Origin: Callorhinus ursinus
Taxonomy: Eukaryota > Chordata > Mammalia > Carnivora > Otariidae
NCBI RefSeq assembly: GCF_003265705.1
Contig: NW_020313044.1
Span: 3,210,879 to 3,274,878 of the forward strand
Length of the DNA: 64,000 nucleotides
Direction: 5' to 3'
Below, piece after piece: positions 36,513 through 48,118 of the stretch (the stretch's first letter is position 1; every line of letters starts with the position of its first letter). The notes beneath the pieces are model-generated. The model searched no databases. It was given only the letters and a program-made list of their open reading frames with translations, and was not told the DNA's origin. A program made the position numbers and the translations under genes.

Positions 36513-38120
36513 AGCCGCATACAGAAGAGTGAAACTGGACCATTTCCTTACACCATACACAAAAATAGTCTCAAAATGGATGAAAGACCTAAATGTTAGA
36601 TAGGAATCCATCAAAATCCTAGAGGAGAATAGGCAGCAACCTCTGTGGCCTCGACTGCAGCAACTTCTTGCTAGGTACATCTCCAAAGAAAAGGGATAAA
36701 AAGACAAAAACAAACTATTGAGACCATCAAGATAAAAAGCTTTTGCACAGCAAGGGGAACAGTCCACAAAACCAAAAGACAACCAACAGAATGGGAGAAG
36801 ATATTTGCAAATGTCTTATCAGATAAAGGGCTAGTATCCAGAATCTATAAAGCACTTACCAAACTCAACACCCAAAGAACAGATAATCTAATCAAGAAAT
36901 GGGCAGAAGACATGAACAGACATTTCTCCAAAGAAGACATCCAAATGGCCAACAGACACATGAAAAAACACTGCACATCAGTGGGCCTCAGGGAAATACA
37001 AATCAAATCACAATGAGATATCACCTCACACAGGTCAGAAGGGCTAAAATTAACAAGTCAGGAAATGACTGATGTTGGCGAGGATGCAGAGAAAGGGGAT
37101 CCCTCTTACACCATTGGTGGGAATGCAAGTGGTGCAGCCCCTCTGGAAAACAGTATGGAGGCTCCTCAAAAAGTTGAAAATAGAGCTACTCTACAACCCA
37201 GCAATTGCACTATTAGGTATTCACCCCAAAGATACAAATGTACTAATCAGAAGGGGCATCTACACCCCAATGCAGAAATGTCCACAATAGCCAAACTATG
37301 GAAAGAGACCAGATGTCCATTGACTGATAAATGAACAAAGAAGTTGTGGTATATATATCCAATGGAATACTACTCAGCCATTAAAAAAAAATGAAATCTT
37401 GCCATTTGGAACAATATGGATGGAACTAGAAGGTATTATGCCAAGCAAAATAAGTCAACCAGAGAATGACAATTATCATATGATTTCACTCATATATGGA
37501 ATTTAAGAAACAAAGCAGAGGAGCATAGGGGAAGGGAAGGAAAAATAAAACAAGATGAAATCAGAGAGGAAGCAAACCATAAGAGACTCTTCATCATGAG
37601 AAGAAGATTGAGGGTTGCTGGAGGGGAGGGGGTGTTGGGGATTGGGGTAACTGGGTGATGAACATTAAAGAGGGCACATGAAGTAATGAGCACTGGGTAT
37701 TTTTCTTTTTTTTCCTTTTTAAAATATTTTTTCTTTTTATTAACATATAATGTATTATTTGTTTCAGGGGTACAGATCTGTGATTCATCAGTCTTACACA
37801 ACTCACAGTGCTCACCATAGCACGTACCCTCCCCAGTGTCCATCACCCAGCCACCCCAGCCCTCCCACCCACCTCCACTCCAACAACCCTCAGTTTATTT
37901 CCTGAGATTAAGAGTCTCTTATGGTTTGTCTCCCTCTCTGGTTTCGTCTTGTTTCATTTTTCCCTCCCTTCCCCTATGATCCTCTGCCTTGTTTCTCAAA
38001 TTGAGCACTGGGTATTATATAAAACTGATGAATCACTGAACTCTACTTCTGAAACTAATAATACATTATATGTTAATTAACTGAATTTAAATTTAGAAAA
38101 CAAAAAACAAACAAGAAAGG
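36513..38120 (+). mobile_element. Young carnivore L1, 5' truncated, inserted in older L1
   Basis: Covers the ORF2 C-terminal third and the carnivore 3' UTR to gttaattaactgaatttaaa. Perfect 16-bp duplication aagtacaatgaaaaat (36497-36512 and 38121-38136). A further L1 interrupts its 3' UTR. Confidence 0.93.
37702..38001 (-). mobile_element. L1 3' end inserted antisense into the L1 3' UTR
   Basis: T-run then tattaacatataatgtatta to cccctatgatcctctgcctt: the same 3' UTR as its host, read backwards. Perfect 15-bp duplication tgagcactgggtatt (37687-37701 and 38002-38016). Confidence 0.95.
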
Positions 38121-38604
38121 AAGTACAATGAAAAATTATATGCCAATAAATTGGACAAATCTATAAGAAATGGATAAATTCCTAAAAACATACAGCCTTC
38201 CAAAATTGAATCAGAAAGAAATATAAAATCTGAACAGACTAATAACTATGAATAAAATTGAATCAGTAAGAAAAAAACTACCAAAAAATAAAAGTCCAGG
38301 ACCAGATGCATTCAGAGGTGAATTTTACCAAATAGTTAAAGAAGTTAATACCTATTCTCTCCAAACTAACCCCAAAAGTTGAAGAGAAAGGAAAGGCTCC
38401 AAATACATTCTTTCTCTTTTTTTCCTCTCCTTCCTCCCTGTGTTTATGTATATGCTGTCATATTTTATATCTTTTTTAATCATAATTTTCTATAAAAGGT
38501 ACTGGGCAAAATTGATATCCACATGCAGAAGGATGAAGTTGAACCCTTACTAAGCACCATGTACAAAAATTAACTCAAAATGGATCAAAGACCTAAATGT
38601 AGGA

Positions 38605-38792
38605 GGGGCACCTGGATGGCTCAGTCCATTAAGCATCTGCCTTTGGCTCAGGTTATGATCCCAGGGTCCTGGGATCAAGCCCCGCGTTGGACTCCCTGCT
38701 CAGTGGGAAGCCTTCTTCTCCCTCTCCCTCTACCCCTCCCCCCCACTCATGCTCTCTCTCTCACTCTCTCTCAGATAAATAAAAAAAAAAAA
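38605..38792 (+). mobile_element. SINEC
   Basis: Near-consensus copy with perfect duplication gacctaaatgtagga. Confidence 0.95.
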
Positions 38793-39868
38793 AGACCTAA
38801 ATGTAGGAGCGAAACTATAAAATTCTTAGAAGAAAACATTGGAGAAATCTTCCTGACATTGGATTCAATAATGATTTCATGGAAATGACACCAAAAGCAC
38901 TGACAACAACAAAAAAAAGTAGATTAATTGGACCTCATCAAAATTAAAAACTTTTAAGCATGAAAGGACACTATCAAGAGAGAAAAGGCAACCCATGGAA
39001 TGGGAGAAAATATGTGCAAATTATATATATAGTGAGGAATTAGTATCCAAAATATATAAAGAACTCCTACAAGTAAGCAATGAAAAAGCAAACAACCCAA
39101 TTAAAAATGGGCAAAGATTTGAATAGACATTTCTCCAAGGAAGATGAACACATGGAAGGATCCTCAACATCACTAATCATTAGGGAAATGCAAATCAAAA
39201 CAATGAGATACCACTTCATACCCATTAGGATGGCTAGTAACAAAAAACAAAAACAATATAGAAAATAACAAGTATTGGCTGGATGTGGAGAAACTGGAAC
39301 CCTGTGTATTGCTGGTGGGAATGTAAAATGGTGCATCTGCTCTGGAAAACAGTACGGTAGTTCCTCAAAAAATTAAAAGTAGAGTTACCATATGACCTAG
39401 CAATCCTACTTCTAGGTGTATACCCAAAAAAATCCAAAGTGAGTACTCAAGCAGATATGTGTACACTTATGTTTATAGCAGCAAATTCACAAAAGCCAAA
39501 ATGTGGAAACAACCCAAGTGTCTGTGAACAGATAAATGGATAAACAATATGTGGCATATATGTACAATGGAATAGTATTCAGCCTTTGAAGAGGAATGAA
39601 TTTCTAACACATGCTACAACATGGACGAACTTTGAGGGCATAATGCTAAGTGAAATGAGCCAGTCACAAAAAGAGAGATACTATATGATTTCACTTATAG
39701 GAGGGGTGTAGAGCAGTCAAAATCATAAAGATACAAAGTAAAACGGTGGTTGCCAGGAGATGAGGAGAAGGGGAGGAATGGAAAGTTATTGTTTAAGAAG
39801 TACCGTACAGATTTCAGTTTTACAAGATGAAAGAACTTCAGGAGATGGATGTTGGTGATGGTAGCAGA

Positions 39869-39949
39869 ACAAATTTATTTATAAATTTGTTTATTTATAA
39901 ATTTATAAATTATATATAAACAAATTTATTAAACAAATAAATTTGTTTA
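39869..39949. repeat. AT-rich palindromic tract
   Basis: Repeats of aaatttattt and aaataaattt in both orientations can fold on themselves. It lies in the L1 3' UTR and replaces the usual sequence there. Confidence 0.85.
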
Positions 39950-40570
39950 ATACCACTGAACTGTACACTTGAAAATGGTTAAGGTGGTGAATGTTATTCT
40001 ATGTGTATTTTACCACATAAAAAATGAAAAAAATTATTCCTTTTTCTTTTTCTTTTTTTTTTAATTTGGTCCTTTTTCAAATCCACATGCTCTTTTCTTT
40101 TTCATAATGATAAGTAATGTTATATTCTTGACTAATAGAACATAATGAGTATAATTATTTAAAAATTTCTTTACAATGTATTATCACCTGAGGTTTGTGG
40201 CTTCTGAGTTCTTTCATTGGGGGCATCTGCTGATCTTTTCTATGACAGTTGATTTCTCCTGTGACTCATGAGTTTTTGACTAGGAATCTGTCTTCAGTGT
40301 AGCGTGTCCTGGGCTGTAGAAACGTCCCTAAGCATGGCCTCACATTCACTTCTACCAAAGCCCTAAGAGATTCATGGGTTCCAGACAAGTTTTATGTTAA
40401 TTCTTGATACCACATGAGCAAAGCAAATCTGGAGAAAAATCACATTTGCCCTGGGCATAGAGTTGGCAGAATGTGATATACATTTATGGACTGGAAACCA
40501 CTATAGTATGTTTCTCCCTTTCATTTGGGTCTTCAAAATAAATTATTTTCCTTTCTCTGCAAGTTCTTTT

Positions 40571-40770
40571 TTTTCTTTTATTTATTTATTTATTTTTTAT
40601 TTGACAGAGAGACACAGCGAGAGAGGAAACACAAGCAGGGGGAATGGGAGAGAGAGAAGCAGGCTTCCCGCGGAACAGGGAGCCGGATGCGGGGCTCGAT
40701 TCCAGGACCCTGGGATCATGACCTGAGCCGAAGGCAGCCGTTCTTAACCAACTGAGCCACCCAGGCGCCC
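40571..40770 (-). mobile_element. SINEC, antisense, near-consensus
   Basis: Ends gagccacccaggcgccc; imperfect duplication ctgcaagttctttt / ctgcaattgtctttt. Confidence 0.95.
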
Positions 40771-40785
40771 CTGCAATTGTCTTTT

Positions 40786-40978
40786 TTTAAAGATTTTATT
40801 TATTTGAGAGAAAGAGATAGAGCACGGGGGGTGGGGGGAGAGGGAGAGAGAGAAGCAGACTCCCTGCTGAGCAGGGAGCTCTAGTCCAGGTTGGAGGCGG
40901 GGCTTGATCCCAGGACCCTGGGGATCATGACCTGGGCTGAAGGCAGATGCTTAACCCACTGTGCCACCGAGGCGCCCC
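40786..40978 (-). mobile_element. SINEC, antisense, adjacent copy
   Basis: Follows the previous copy after about 15 bp. Ends gtgccaccgaggcgcccc. No clear duplication of its own. Confidence 0.94.
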
Positions 40979-41239
40979 TCTCTGTGGAACTTCTAAAATG
41001 GCAGGAAGAATCTATGAAAGTCCTGAAAGGTTTACAGTCCTTAGACACTTGCCACGGTGTCTAACCAAGATGTGGTCGCTTCTATTATTTTTACAGAATA
41101 GACTTCATGCTGAAGGCTTCACTAGTACAGAGAGGTACTCCTTCCAAGGTTGAATCAGTCCACAGTTGTGGAACTTAAAAAGGTGATTGATTATCTCTCA
41201 GCGCTACTTACATATACTCAAAACATTTATTCATTCAAT

Positions 41240-41870
41240 AAGTATTTATTGAACATCTTTTAGACCCTGATCTAGGCCTCTGGGATATACCAAGTGATCG
41301 GGAGGGGGGTGCACAGACCATGAAAGGCCTTTGCAAGCTACCGTCAGGGTAGAATATTATTCTGAGTGTGATTGGAAGGCACTGAATAAATTCAAACCGG
41401 TTACTGATCTGATCTGAAGAGACTGATATGATCCCATTTTATTTTATTTTTTTTTAAGATTTATTTATTTATTTGAGAGAGAGAGAATGAGAGAGAGAGA
41501 GTACATGAGAGGGGGGAGGGTCAGAGGGAGAAGCAGGCCCCCTTACTGAGCAGGGAGCCCGACGTGGGACTCGATCCCGGGACTCCGGGATCATGACCTG
41601 AGCCGAAGGCAGTCGCCTAACCAACTGAGCCACCCAGGCGCCCGATATGATCCCATTTTAAAGAGATCATTGTAGGTGCTAGGTGGAGAATGGATCAGAA
41701 GAAACAAGAGTGGAAACAAAGAGACCAGTTAGGAGACAATAAAAGTGGTATGAGCGAAGTGATGGTGGTGCTGGTGAGGATGATAGCAACGAAGGTAGAA
41801 GTCGATGGACTCCGGTAGAGGTTACGGAACTTGATGAAGGAATGGGTTGGGATCAGGAGGGTGCCAATGA
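41240..41870. mobile_element. Old LINE-type repeat, split by a SINE
   Basis: Tail region ttgaacatcttttagaccct, then gaatattattctgagtgtga and gagaccagttaggag (41721-41735). The last is the exact reverse complement, over 14 bases, of 58102-58115. Confidence 0.55.
41442..41643 (-). mobile_element. SINEC, antisense
   Basis: Complete copy; perfect 17-bp duplication gatatgatcccatttta (41425-41441 and 41644-41660). Confidence 0.97.
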
Positions 41871-42049
41871 AAGAAAGAGAGAGAGAAAGATCATTCCTAA
41901 TCTCCAAATAAGTATGCTGAGTGGAAGAAGCCAGACACAGAAAGAGTAACATACTATCCAATTCCATGTATATGCGATTCTAGAAATTGCTAACAAATCC
42001 GAAGCGACAGAAAGATCAGCAGTTGCCGGAGCGGACTGGGAACGAGGGG

Positions 42050-42118
42050 AGTTAGAAGAAAGGGATTACAAGAAGAAGAAGGAGAAGAGAGGAAGAGGAG
42101 GAAGAAGAAGACAGGGAC
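42050..42118. repeat. GA-rich imperfect microsatellite
   Basis: Pure purine run of AAG/AGG units, almost unbroken for about 55 bases. Confidence 0.8.
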
Positions 42119-42267
42119 GACAAAGGAGCATTAGGTAATATTTGTGGTGATGGCTATGTTTATTATCTTGATTGCGGAAATAGTTTCCTGGCTGGAAACT
42201 TATCATATTGTACACTTCAACATATTCGGTTTATTGCGTATCAATCATACTTCAAGAAAGATGTTTT

Positions 42268-42468
42268 CTTTTGTTTTACAGATTTATTTATTTATTTGAG
42301 AGAGAGAGAGCCCCAGTGGGGGCAGGGCAGAGGGAGAGAGAGAATCCCAAGCAGACTCCATGCTGGGCGCCAAGCCCCGATGCCGAGCTTGATCTCCTGA
42401 CCCTGAGATCATGACCTGAGCTGAGATCACGAGTCAGATGCTTAACCATCTGAGCCACCCAGGCGCCC
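42268..42468 (-). mobile_element. SINEC, antisense
   Basis: Complete copy; duplication caagaaagmtgtttt flanks it. Confidence 0.95.
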
Positions 42469-42639
42469 CAAGAAAGCTGTTTTAAGAGGAAAATAAAGCC
42501 TTCCAGGTTTTTGACCTGAACAACTAGTTGAACGGCAATGTCTTTTACTGAGAAAAGAAAATTAATTCTTATGATATAGCCTACATGCAGTTTCAAAGCA
42601 TCTGTGTAGGAATAATAAGAATAATCCCTCCCCCTTGTG

Positions 42640-43060
42640 AATAGACTATATTAGATTATAGGTTTAGGTGTTACAACAGAGATCCAAATTGGCTGAAACA
42701 AGATAGAAGCTTATTTATCTCTGTCACAATCATCCGGATAGATGCAGCGTAGGGTAAGTATGTGAATTCCACAAGGCCAGAGTTCCCAGGCTCCTTCTAT
42801 CTTATCCATATGATCCAAGATGATTCATCACCACCAGGTCCATGGCCTAGCTAGAAGGAAGGGGAAACGGAAGGAGACTCATTCATTCTCTTTAAAGCAA
42901 TGTCCTAGAAGTGGTAGGTATGGTTCTGTTCATATCACATTGGCCTGAACAGAATCATATGGCCATTCCTGGTTGTGGGAGACTTTGGGAAATATAGCTA
43001 TTATTATGGGCAGCTATGTGTCTACTTAAACACCAGGGATTCTATTATTATGAAAGGAAA
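42640..43060. mobile_element. Old mammalian-wide repeat, family unnamed
   Basis: aagatagaagcttatttatc, ccaggctccttctatcttat and catatggccattcctggttg form a familiar old repeat order, but I cannot assign a name. Confidence 0.4.
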
Positions 43061-43166
43061 ATAGAAGACAAAGATGGTGGTGGAAATCAGCAGTTTCTGA
43101 CATCAGAGTTTTTCAGCTTACTTAGCCATATCCTATTCATCACTTCATTTGATCTTTGCAACTTTG

Positions 43167-43224
43167 TAAGATAGATAGACCCCCAAGACTATACTTTCAG
43201 GGATCATTTCTATAGTTCGTAAGA
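43167..43224. repeat. Short tandem duplication
   Basis: gtaagatagatagaccccyaag occurs twice, about 50 bp apart. Confidence 0.75.
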
Positions 43225-43274
43225 TAGATAGACCCCTAAGGGTTCATTTAGTTGGAGAAGAACTTTAGCAGTTT

Positions 43275-43670
43275 CAAAATATTTACTAGCTGTATGATCT
43301 AAGGAAAATTACTTAACTTCTCAGGGCTTCCATCTCTTTATGAAATAGAGGTAATAACACTTATGAGTTATCATGTGAGTTAAATGAGGTAATGCGGGGC
43401 GCCTGGGTGGCTCAGTTAGTTAAGCGACTCCCTTCGGCTCAGGTCATGATCCTGGAGTCCCGGGATCGAGTCCCACATTGGGCTCCCTGCTCAGCAGGGA
43501 GTCTGCTTCTCCCTCTGACCCTCTTCCCTCTCGCGCTCTCTATCTCCCATTCTCTCTCTCTCTCAAATAAATAAATAAATAAATAAATAAATCTTTAAAA
43601 AAAATAAATGAGGTAATGCATGCAAGGTTTCTGGTATATAGTTGCACCTAATTAACAGTTACTATTTTAA
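43275..43670 (+). mobile_element. MIR, split by a SINE
   Basis: tactagctgtatgatctaag and acttctcagggcttccatct ... tgtgagttaaatgaggtaat; resumes after 43619. Confidence 0.75.
43396..43604 (+). mobile_element. SINEC, near-consensus, very well preserved
   Basis: Complete with (AAAT)n tail and perfect 15-bp duplication taaatgaggtaatgc (43381-43395 and 43605-43619). A candidate for a recent, possibly lineage-specific insertion. Confidence 0.97.
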
Positions 43671-44082
43671 GTGTCGAGTATCGCAAAACTACAGGTAAAT
43701 AAAGGGCAGTTCATAGTACAGTGGGGTTCACAGATAAAAGAGAGTTATAAAAGAATATGAAAATTCTGCTGTAGAGGAAGTGACCCCAGGAGCTGGAAAA
43801 CACAAAGGAGAGCCTCCTAACCCAGGAGTCTTGCAGGTTGGAGCCATGGTTGGTTGCCAAGTTGGGGAGGAGAGAGGGGGATGAGCCAACAAAGTGAAGG
43901 GGATTAAGAGGTGCAAACTTCCAGTTATAAAAGAAATAATTCACAGAGATGTAAAGTACAATATCAAATATAGATATAGATAAACATATATATAAAAGAG
44001 AGTTCATGGCAAAGAAGGGAGAAAGGATATTGCTGATATTTCTAGAAGTTTACAAAAAGACACCAAGGTGAGAGGCTGGTGT

Positions 44083-44350
44083 CTTCAGGGAAATAGGAGT
44101 GGTTTGGTGTGGCTGGACTATAGTAGCTTGTTAGCCATGAAGTCGATGAGGGCCAATGGCAGAGGGCCTTCCAAGTCAAGCTCAAGAGCTTAGGATCTAT
44201 CCTCTGGTCACTGAGTTCAGTGGAGTGTTATAAGCATGGGAGTGATTGGTCACATTTATGCTCCAGAAGATTACCATGTCTACTTCATGTGGAGTGATTC
44301 CCAGAAGACGGAAGATGAAAAACTAGATCAGAACGGAAGCAGCCATCCAC
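44083..44350. mobile_element. Old LINE-type repeat remnant
   Basis: gggccaatggcagagggcct, ggatctatcctctggtcact and gagtgattggtcacattta follow the same old family as 41240-41870. Confidence 0.4.
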
Positions 44351-44649
44351 GTCAGGCCAAGGGGCCACAAGTAAAGTAGTGGAAGAAGAGGAGAGCCCCA
44401 AAGTTCATCTGCTCTTCAAAGTTTCTGTCCTGTCTTGAGCAAGTTCTCTCTCAACTCTGCTTTATAGCAGCTGCTTTTGTATCAAATTACAAGAGAAACA
44501 TCTTTTTTGATAACATTTCTATATAAGGGTGACCACCTTCGTGGTTGGCCCAACACTGTACCAGTTTTTGCACTTAAAGTCCTTTGTTCTGGGAAACCCC
44601 TCAGCCCTGGGCAGGCCAGGATACTCAGTAGCCCAACCTTTAGAGATTT

Positions 44650-44743
44650 ATGGAGAGGCAGTGTGGTATAATGGTTCAAAGCAAATTCTGGAAGTAGATT
44701 GCCTAGATTTAATTCCGTTGTTGCTGTTGTTGTTGTTGTTGTT
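44650..44743 (+). mobile_element. MIR fragment ending in (TTG)n
   Basis: gtgtggtataatggttcaaagc is the MIR 5' part. A TTG/CTG repeat occupies 44717-44743. Confidence 0.6.
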
Positions 44744-45059
44744 AACCAACTTGTTTTAATTTGGTCTGCATTCATAAAAAATAATCTAGAACCTTTGAGG
44801 CCGAATGATTTTCCCTTCACTTTTGCTATTGAAAACTAAATTTGTAGAAACTTAGATGCATGTTTTAATCTCAATTCACTCTTCACATGTAATTGATACT
44901 ATGATGTAATTTCACTGTAAATATCAATAGAGAAGTTACAATGCCAATGGACATGGAGACTGGGCTAGATATTCAGGGTAATATGTTACTAGAATACATA
45001 TGTACGTTACATTACATACACACGTACAATACATAGATAAATGCATAATTTATTTTCCA

Positions 45060-45265
45060 AATAAGCTGGATTCAATTCTTAGCCCTATCTTGTATCAAGT
45101 ACAGGACCTTGAGCAACTTAATTCACTTCTCTGTAGCCCAGTTTCCCCACGTGAAAAATGAGAGGATGCAGTGTAGTAACCACATAACAGGGTTATCCTG
45201 AGGATTACATAAATATACACTGAGTATTTAGAATGGTGCCTAGAGCATTCTATTTGTTATGAGCA
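45060..45265 (+). mobile_element. MIR
   Basis: ggaccttgagcaacttaatt, cagtttccccacgtgaaaaatg and atggtgcctagagcattc. Confidence 0.75.
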
Positions 45266-46248
45266 TTTTGAAATTACAGCTGTTATAAACCTACCACCTT
45301 CTGGTTTATTTCACTTCTGTCCCACATCTACCCTTGCTCTGTGATCCTTTCTTGGATGTCTCCAAACACTTCACTTCAACCTCTGTCATCCAACCTAAGG
45401 ATGTTAGAAAAGTAGTTCTGTGACCCTGGAGACTCTTTGGCCTGTGGGTAAGCTCTGAGAATATTAAATTGAATTAAAAAGAATTGAAGGCTTTTAAGAC
45501 TCTTTCCCGAGTGGGCTACCTCCTGATATCCTCAAGGATGGGTAAGTCTTGCCTGTTACCTTGAAAGTGAATTCTGCACAGCAGATCTGCCTACGAGTAG
45601 AATGGACTGAGTGGGGCATTTGTGAGGCTTGTATGGTAGTTCTGTGAGGACCTCAGGGACAGAGATGGGAAGTGATCCTTCCCAAGGGACACATTTCCCA
45701 AGAAACCCTAAGGTAGCTCTTCTAGCTAACCAAGTAAGGTTTGGAGCAGGGACCTTTCTCATAGAGGAAGGAGAACCTTAGCTGTGCCTACCAAATGAAA
45801 TAGTCATTGGAAACTGCAAGGAGAGGAAATGACTCGTCATAAGCAGGAACCGGTGGTGGCTTTTCTCAGGCACCTTGCCACATCTGATTCAATGTTTATG
45901 AAAAGTCCAAAGAAAGTGAATGTTTTCAATCAACCAGATAACTTAAACCTGTGTAAGAGATGAGGCTGGGTAACAGAGCATAACAAAATCTGGGGTGTTT
46001 ATCCCACAGCTCACCAGAGAAAGTGAGGGTTTGGGGCCTGCCAGAGGGGAAATTCAAGATCAGGAAACTGCCCAAGAATAGAAAAGGAATAAAATTGGGG
46101 AATCAAATTTAGTGGAGAATCCATGCTCCATCACCCTGGCTCGCCTCAAGCAGAAAAGGTTCATGGTCCTTTAGAACAGGAAGAGGAATACAATGGGGTC
46201 AAGTCGAAATCTGGACAAAGCTCTGCATGCATTTTATAAATAGGCTCC

Positions 46249-46444
46249 TGGGCGCCTGTGAGGCTCAGTTGGTTAAGCGACTGCCTTTGGCTCAGGTCAT
46301 GATCCCAGGCTCCTGGGATCAAGTCCCGCATCAGGCTCCCTGCTCAGCAGGGAGTCTGCTTCTTCCTCTGACCCTACCCCCTCTCATGCTCTCTCTATCT
46401 CATTCTCTCTCAAATAAATAAATAAAATCTTTTAAAATAAATAA
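46249..46444 (+). mobile_element. SINEC
   Basis: Near-consensus; duplication ataaataggcycc on both sides. Confidence 0.95.
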
Positions 46445-46559
46445 ATAAATAGGCCCCAAAAAGTACCAGTACAGAGGAATGTTTTTCCACCCTCAGAGCT
46501 ACCTAAGATGAGGTGACTAATGCTTTATCCCAGAGCACCCACACTTAGAAGCTCCATAA

Positions 46560-46690
46560 GTTTTTATTTTAAGTAGCCTCCATACCCAGCATGGACCCCA
46601 AAGCAGGGCTTGAATGCACAACCCAGAGATTAAGACCTGAGCTGAGATCAAGTGTTGGTCGCTTAACTGACTGAGCCACCCAGGAGCCTC
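46560..46690 (-). mobile_element. SINEC, short old form, antisense
   Basis: Ends ctgagccacccaggagcctc; no clear duplication. Confidence 0.88.
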
Positions 46691-46704
46691 TCCCAAAGTT
46701 GTTG

Positions 46705-46918
46705 TTTTTTTTTTTTAAGATGTATTTTTTATTTCAGAGAAAGACAGAGAACATGTGTGCGAGTGGTGGGGGGTGGGGGCAGAGGGAGAGGGAGAGAACC
46801 TCAAGCAGACTCCCCGCTAATCACGGAGCCTGATGGGGGGCTCGATCTCATAACCCCGAGGTCACGACATGAGCCAGAATCAAGAGACGCTCAACCAACG
46901 AGCCACTCAGGTGGCACC
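46705..46918 (-). mobile_element. SINEC, antisense, diverged
   Basis: 12-base T-run, purine-rich stretch, end agccactcaggtggcacc. Confidence 0.9.
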
Positions 46919-46933
46919 CCTCCTCCAAAAGGT

Positions 46934-47138
46934 CTTTTTTTTTTTAAGATTTATTTATTTATTTATTTGACAGAACGAGAGAGAGAGAGAGAGAGAGCGC
47001 GCGCGCGCGCACAAGCAGGGAGAGCAAGAGAGGGAGAAGCAGGCTCCCCGCTGAGCAGGGAGCCTGAATCGGGGCTCAATCCCAGGACCCCGGGATCATG
47101 ACCCAAGCCAAAGGCAGACACTTAACCAACTGAGCCCC
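46934..47138 (-). mobile_element. SINEC, antisense, with GA/CG microsatellite
   Basis: Contains (GA)n followed by (GC)n at 46976-47011. Flanks cctcctccaaaag / cctcctctaaaag. Confidence 0.94.
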
Positions 47139-47156
47139 CCTCCTCTAAAAGTTTTT

Positions 47157-47342
47157 TTTTAAAGATTTATTTATTTGAGAGAAAGAATGAGATAGAGAGA
47201 GAGCATGAGAGGGGGGAGGGTCAGAGGGAGAAGCAGACTCCCCGCCGAGCAGGGAGCCCGATGCGGGACTCGATCCCGGGACTCCAGGATCATGACCTGA
47301 GCCGAAGGCAGTCGCTTAACCAACTGAGCCACCCAGGCGCTC
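47157..47342 (-). mobile_element. SINEC, antisense, near-consensus
   Basis: Perfect duplication cctctaaaagttttt (47142-47156 and 47343-47357). Confidence 0.96.
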
Positions 47343-47439
47343 CCTCTAAAAGTTTTTAAATAAATATTTCTTTTTATTATGAGAAGCTAAAAATTTTAAT
47401 AAATTAGAAGAACATAAGTGAGTGTAGCACCTAGTAAGC

Positions 47440-47880
47440 ATGAAACTTAGTTGAAATAGGAAGCCCCACATCCTCCACCTTGTTACTAACTCTCATAAAC
47501 ATCCACAAGAAATCCAGGCTTACTTTTAGGTTAGCTTCCACAGTAGAGTCCATGCCTTTTTCCTTCATAGCTCCAGAAAGTGTCCCAGGATTGGATTTCC
47601 TGACCAGCTTGGGTAATTGTCCATCTTTAAAACAATCACAATAGCCCAAGATATGAAATGCTCTGGTTGACCAGGTACAGGTCATATAGCCATTCCTGGA
47701 AGGCTAGGGTATCACCCTCACCCAAAAAGCACATGGACTGAAGGTGAGTGGCAAGTATCTTCTTTACAAAAGAATAAAGTGTAACTATCCAAGGAGAAAG
47801 TATTGGATGTCACAAAAAGAAAAAACAAAACAAAACATGGATGTCCACTATTTTAATCCTCTCTCCTGATGAATAGGTCA
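47440..47880. mobile_element. Old mammalian-wide repeat, family unnamed
   Basis: gctctggttgaccaggtaca and the ending aaaacatggatgtccactat match a repeat type I recognise but cannot name. Confidence 0.4.
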
Positions 47881-48032
47881 ATTCCATTTCAATGGGCTTC
47901 ATGATTCTTCCAGATGGTGATGGTCAGGGACCTCAAGGAAACGGTCCTGCTTTGCACTGGAGGCCTTGGATCCACTCGACATGGAGAGTACCATCCTAGG
48001 GGACTGAATCTAAGACCTAATGCTGCTCAGAG

Positions 48033-48118
48033 GTTGGCAACCCTCTCGGGTCCCCTCCCTCTTCAGGAGCTTTATACTGTCGCTCAATAAACTTTTCTGC
48101 CCACCAAAAAAAAAAAAA
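48033..48118 (+). mobile_element. 86-bp polyadenylated insert resembling a gammaretroviral LTR R region
   Basis: gttggcaaccctctcgggtcc, a ctttatactg stretch, gctcaataaacttttctgcc and an A-tail (48105-48118) are flanked by aatgytgctcrgag (48019-48032 and 48119-48132). AATAAA plus A-tail plus duplication shows L1-type retroposition of a short RNA 3' end. The gggtcccct ... caataaa text resembles the R region of ERV1 LTRs. It encodes nothing. Confidence 0.5.

Larger units (their letters stand above)
38137..40030 (+). mobile_element. Older L1M, ORF2 remainder and 3' UTR
   Basis: Resumes the host L1 at tatatgccaataaattggac. After a deletion near 38410-38510 it continues through the ORF2 C-terminus to an old 3' UTR ending atgtgtattttaccacataa. 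Confidence 0.85.
41905..42500 (+). mobile_element. L1M 3' UTR, split by a SINE
   Basis: aagccagacacagaaagagt and tcatattgtacacttcaaca ... atcatacttcaagaaag. It contains a GA-rich expansion at 42050-42118. Confidence 0.7.
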
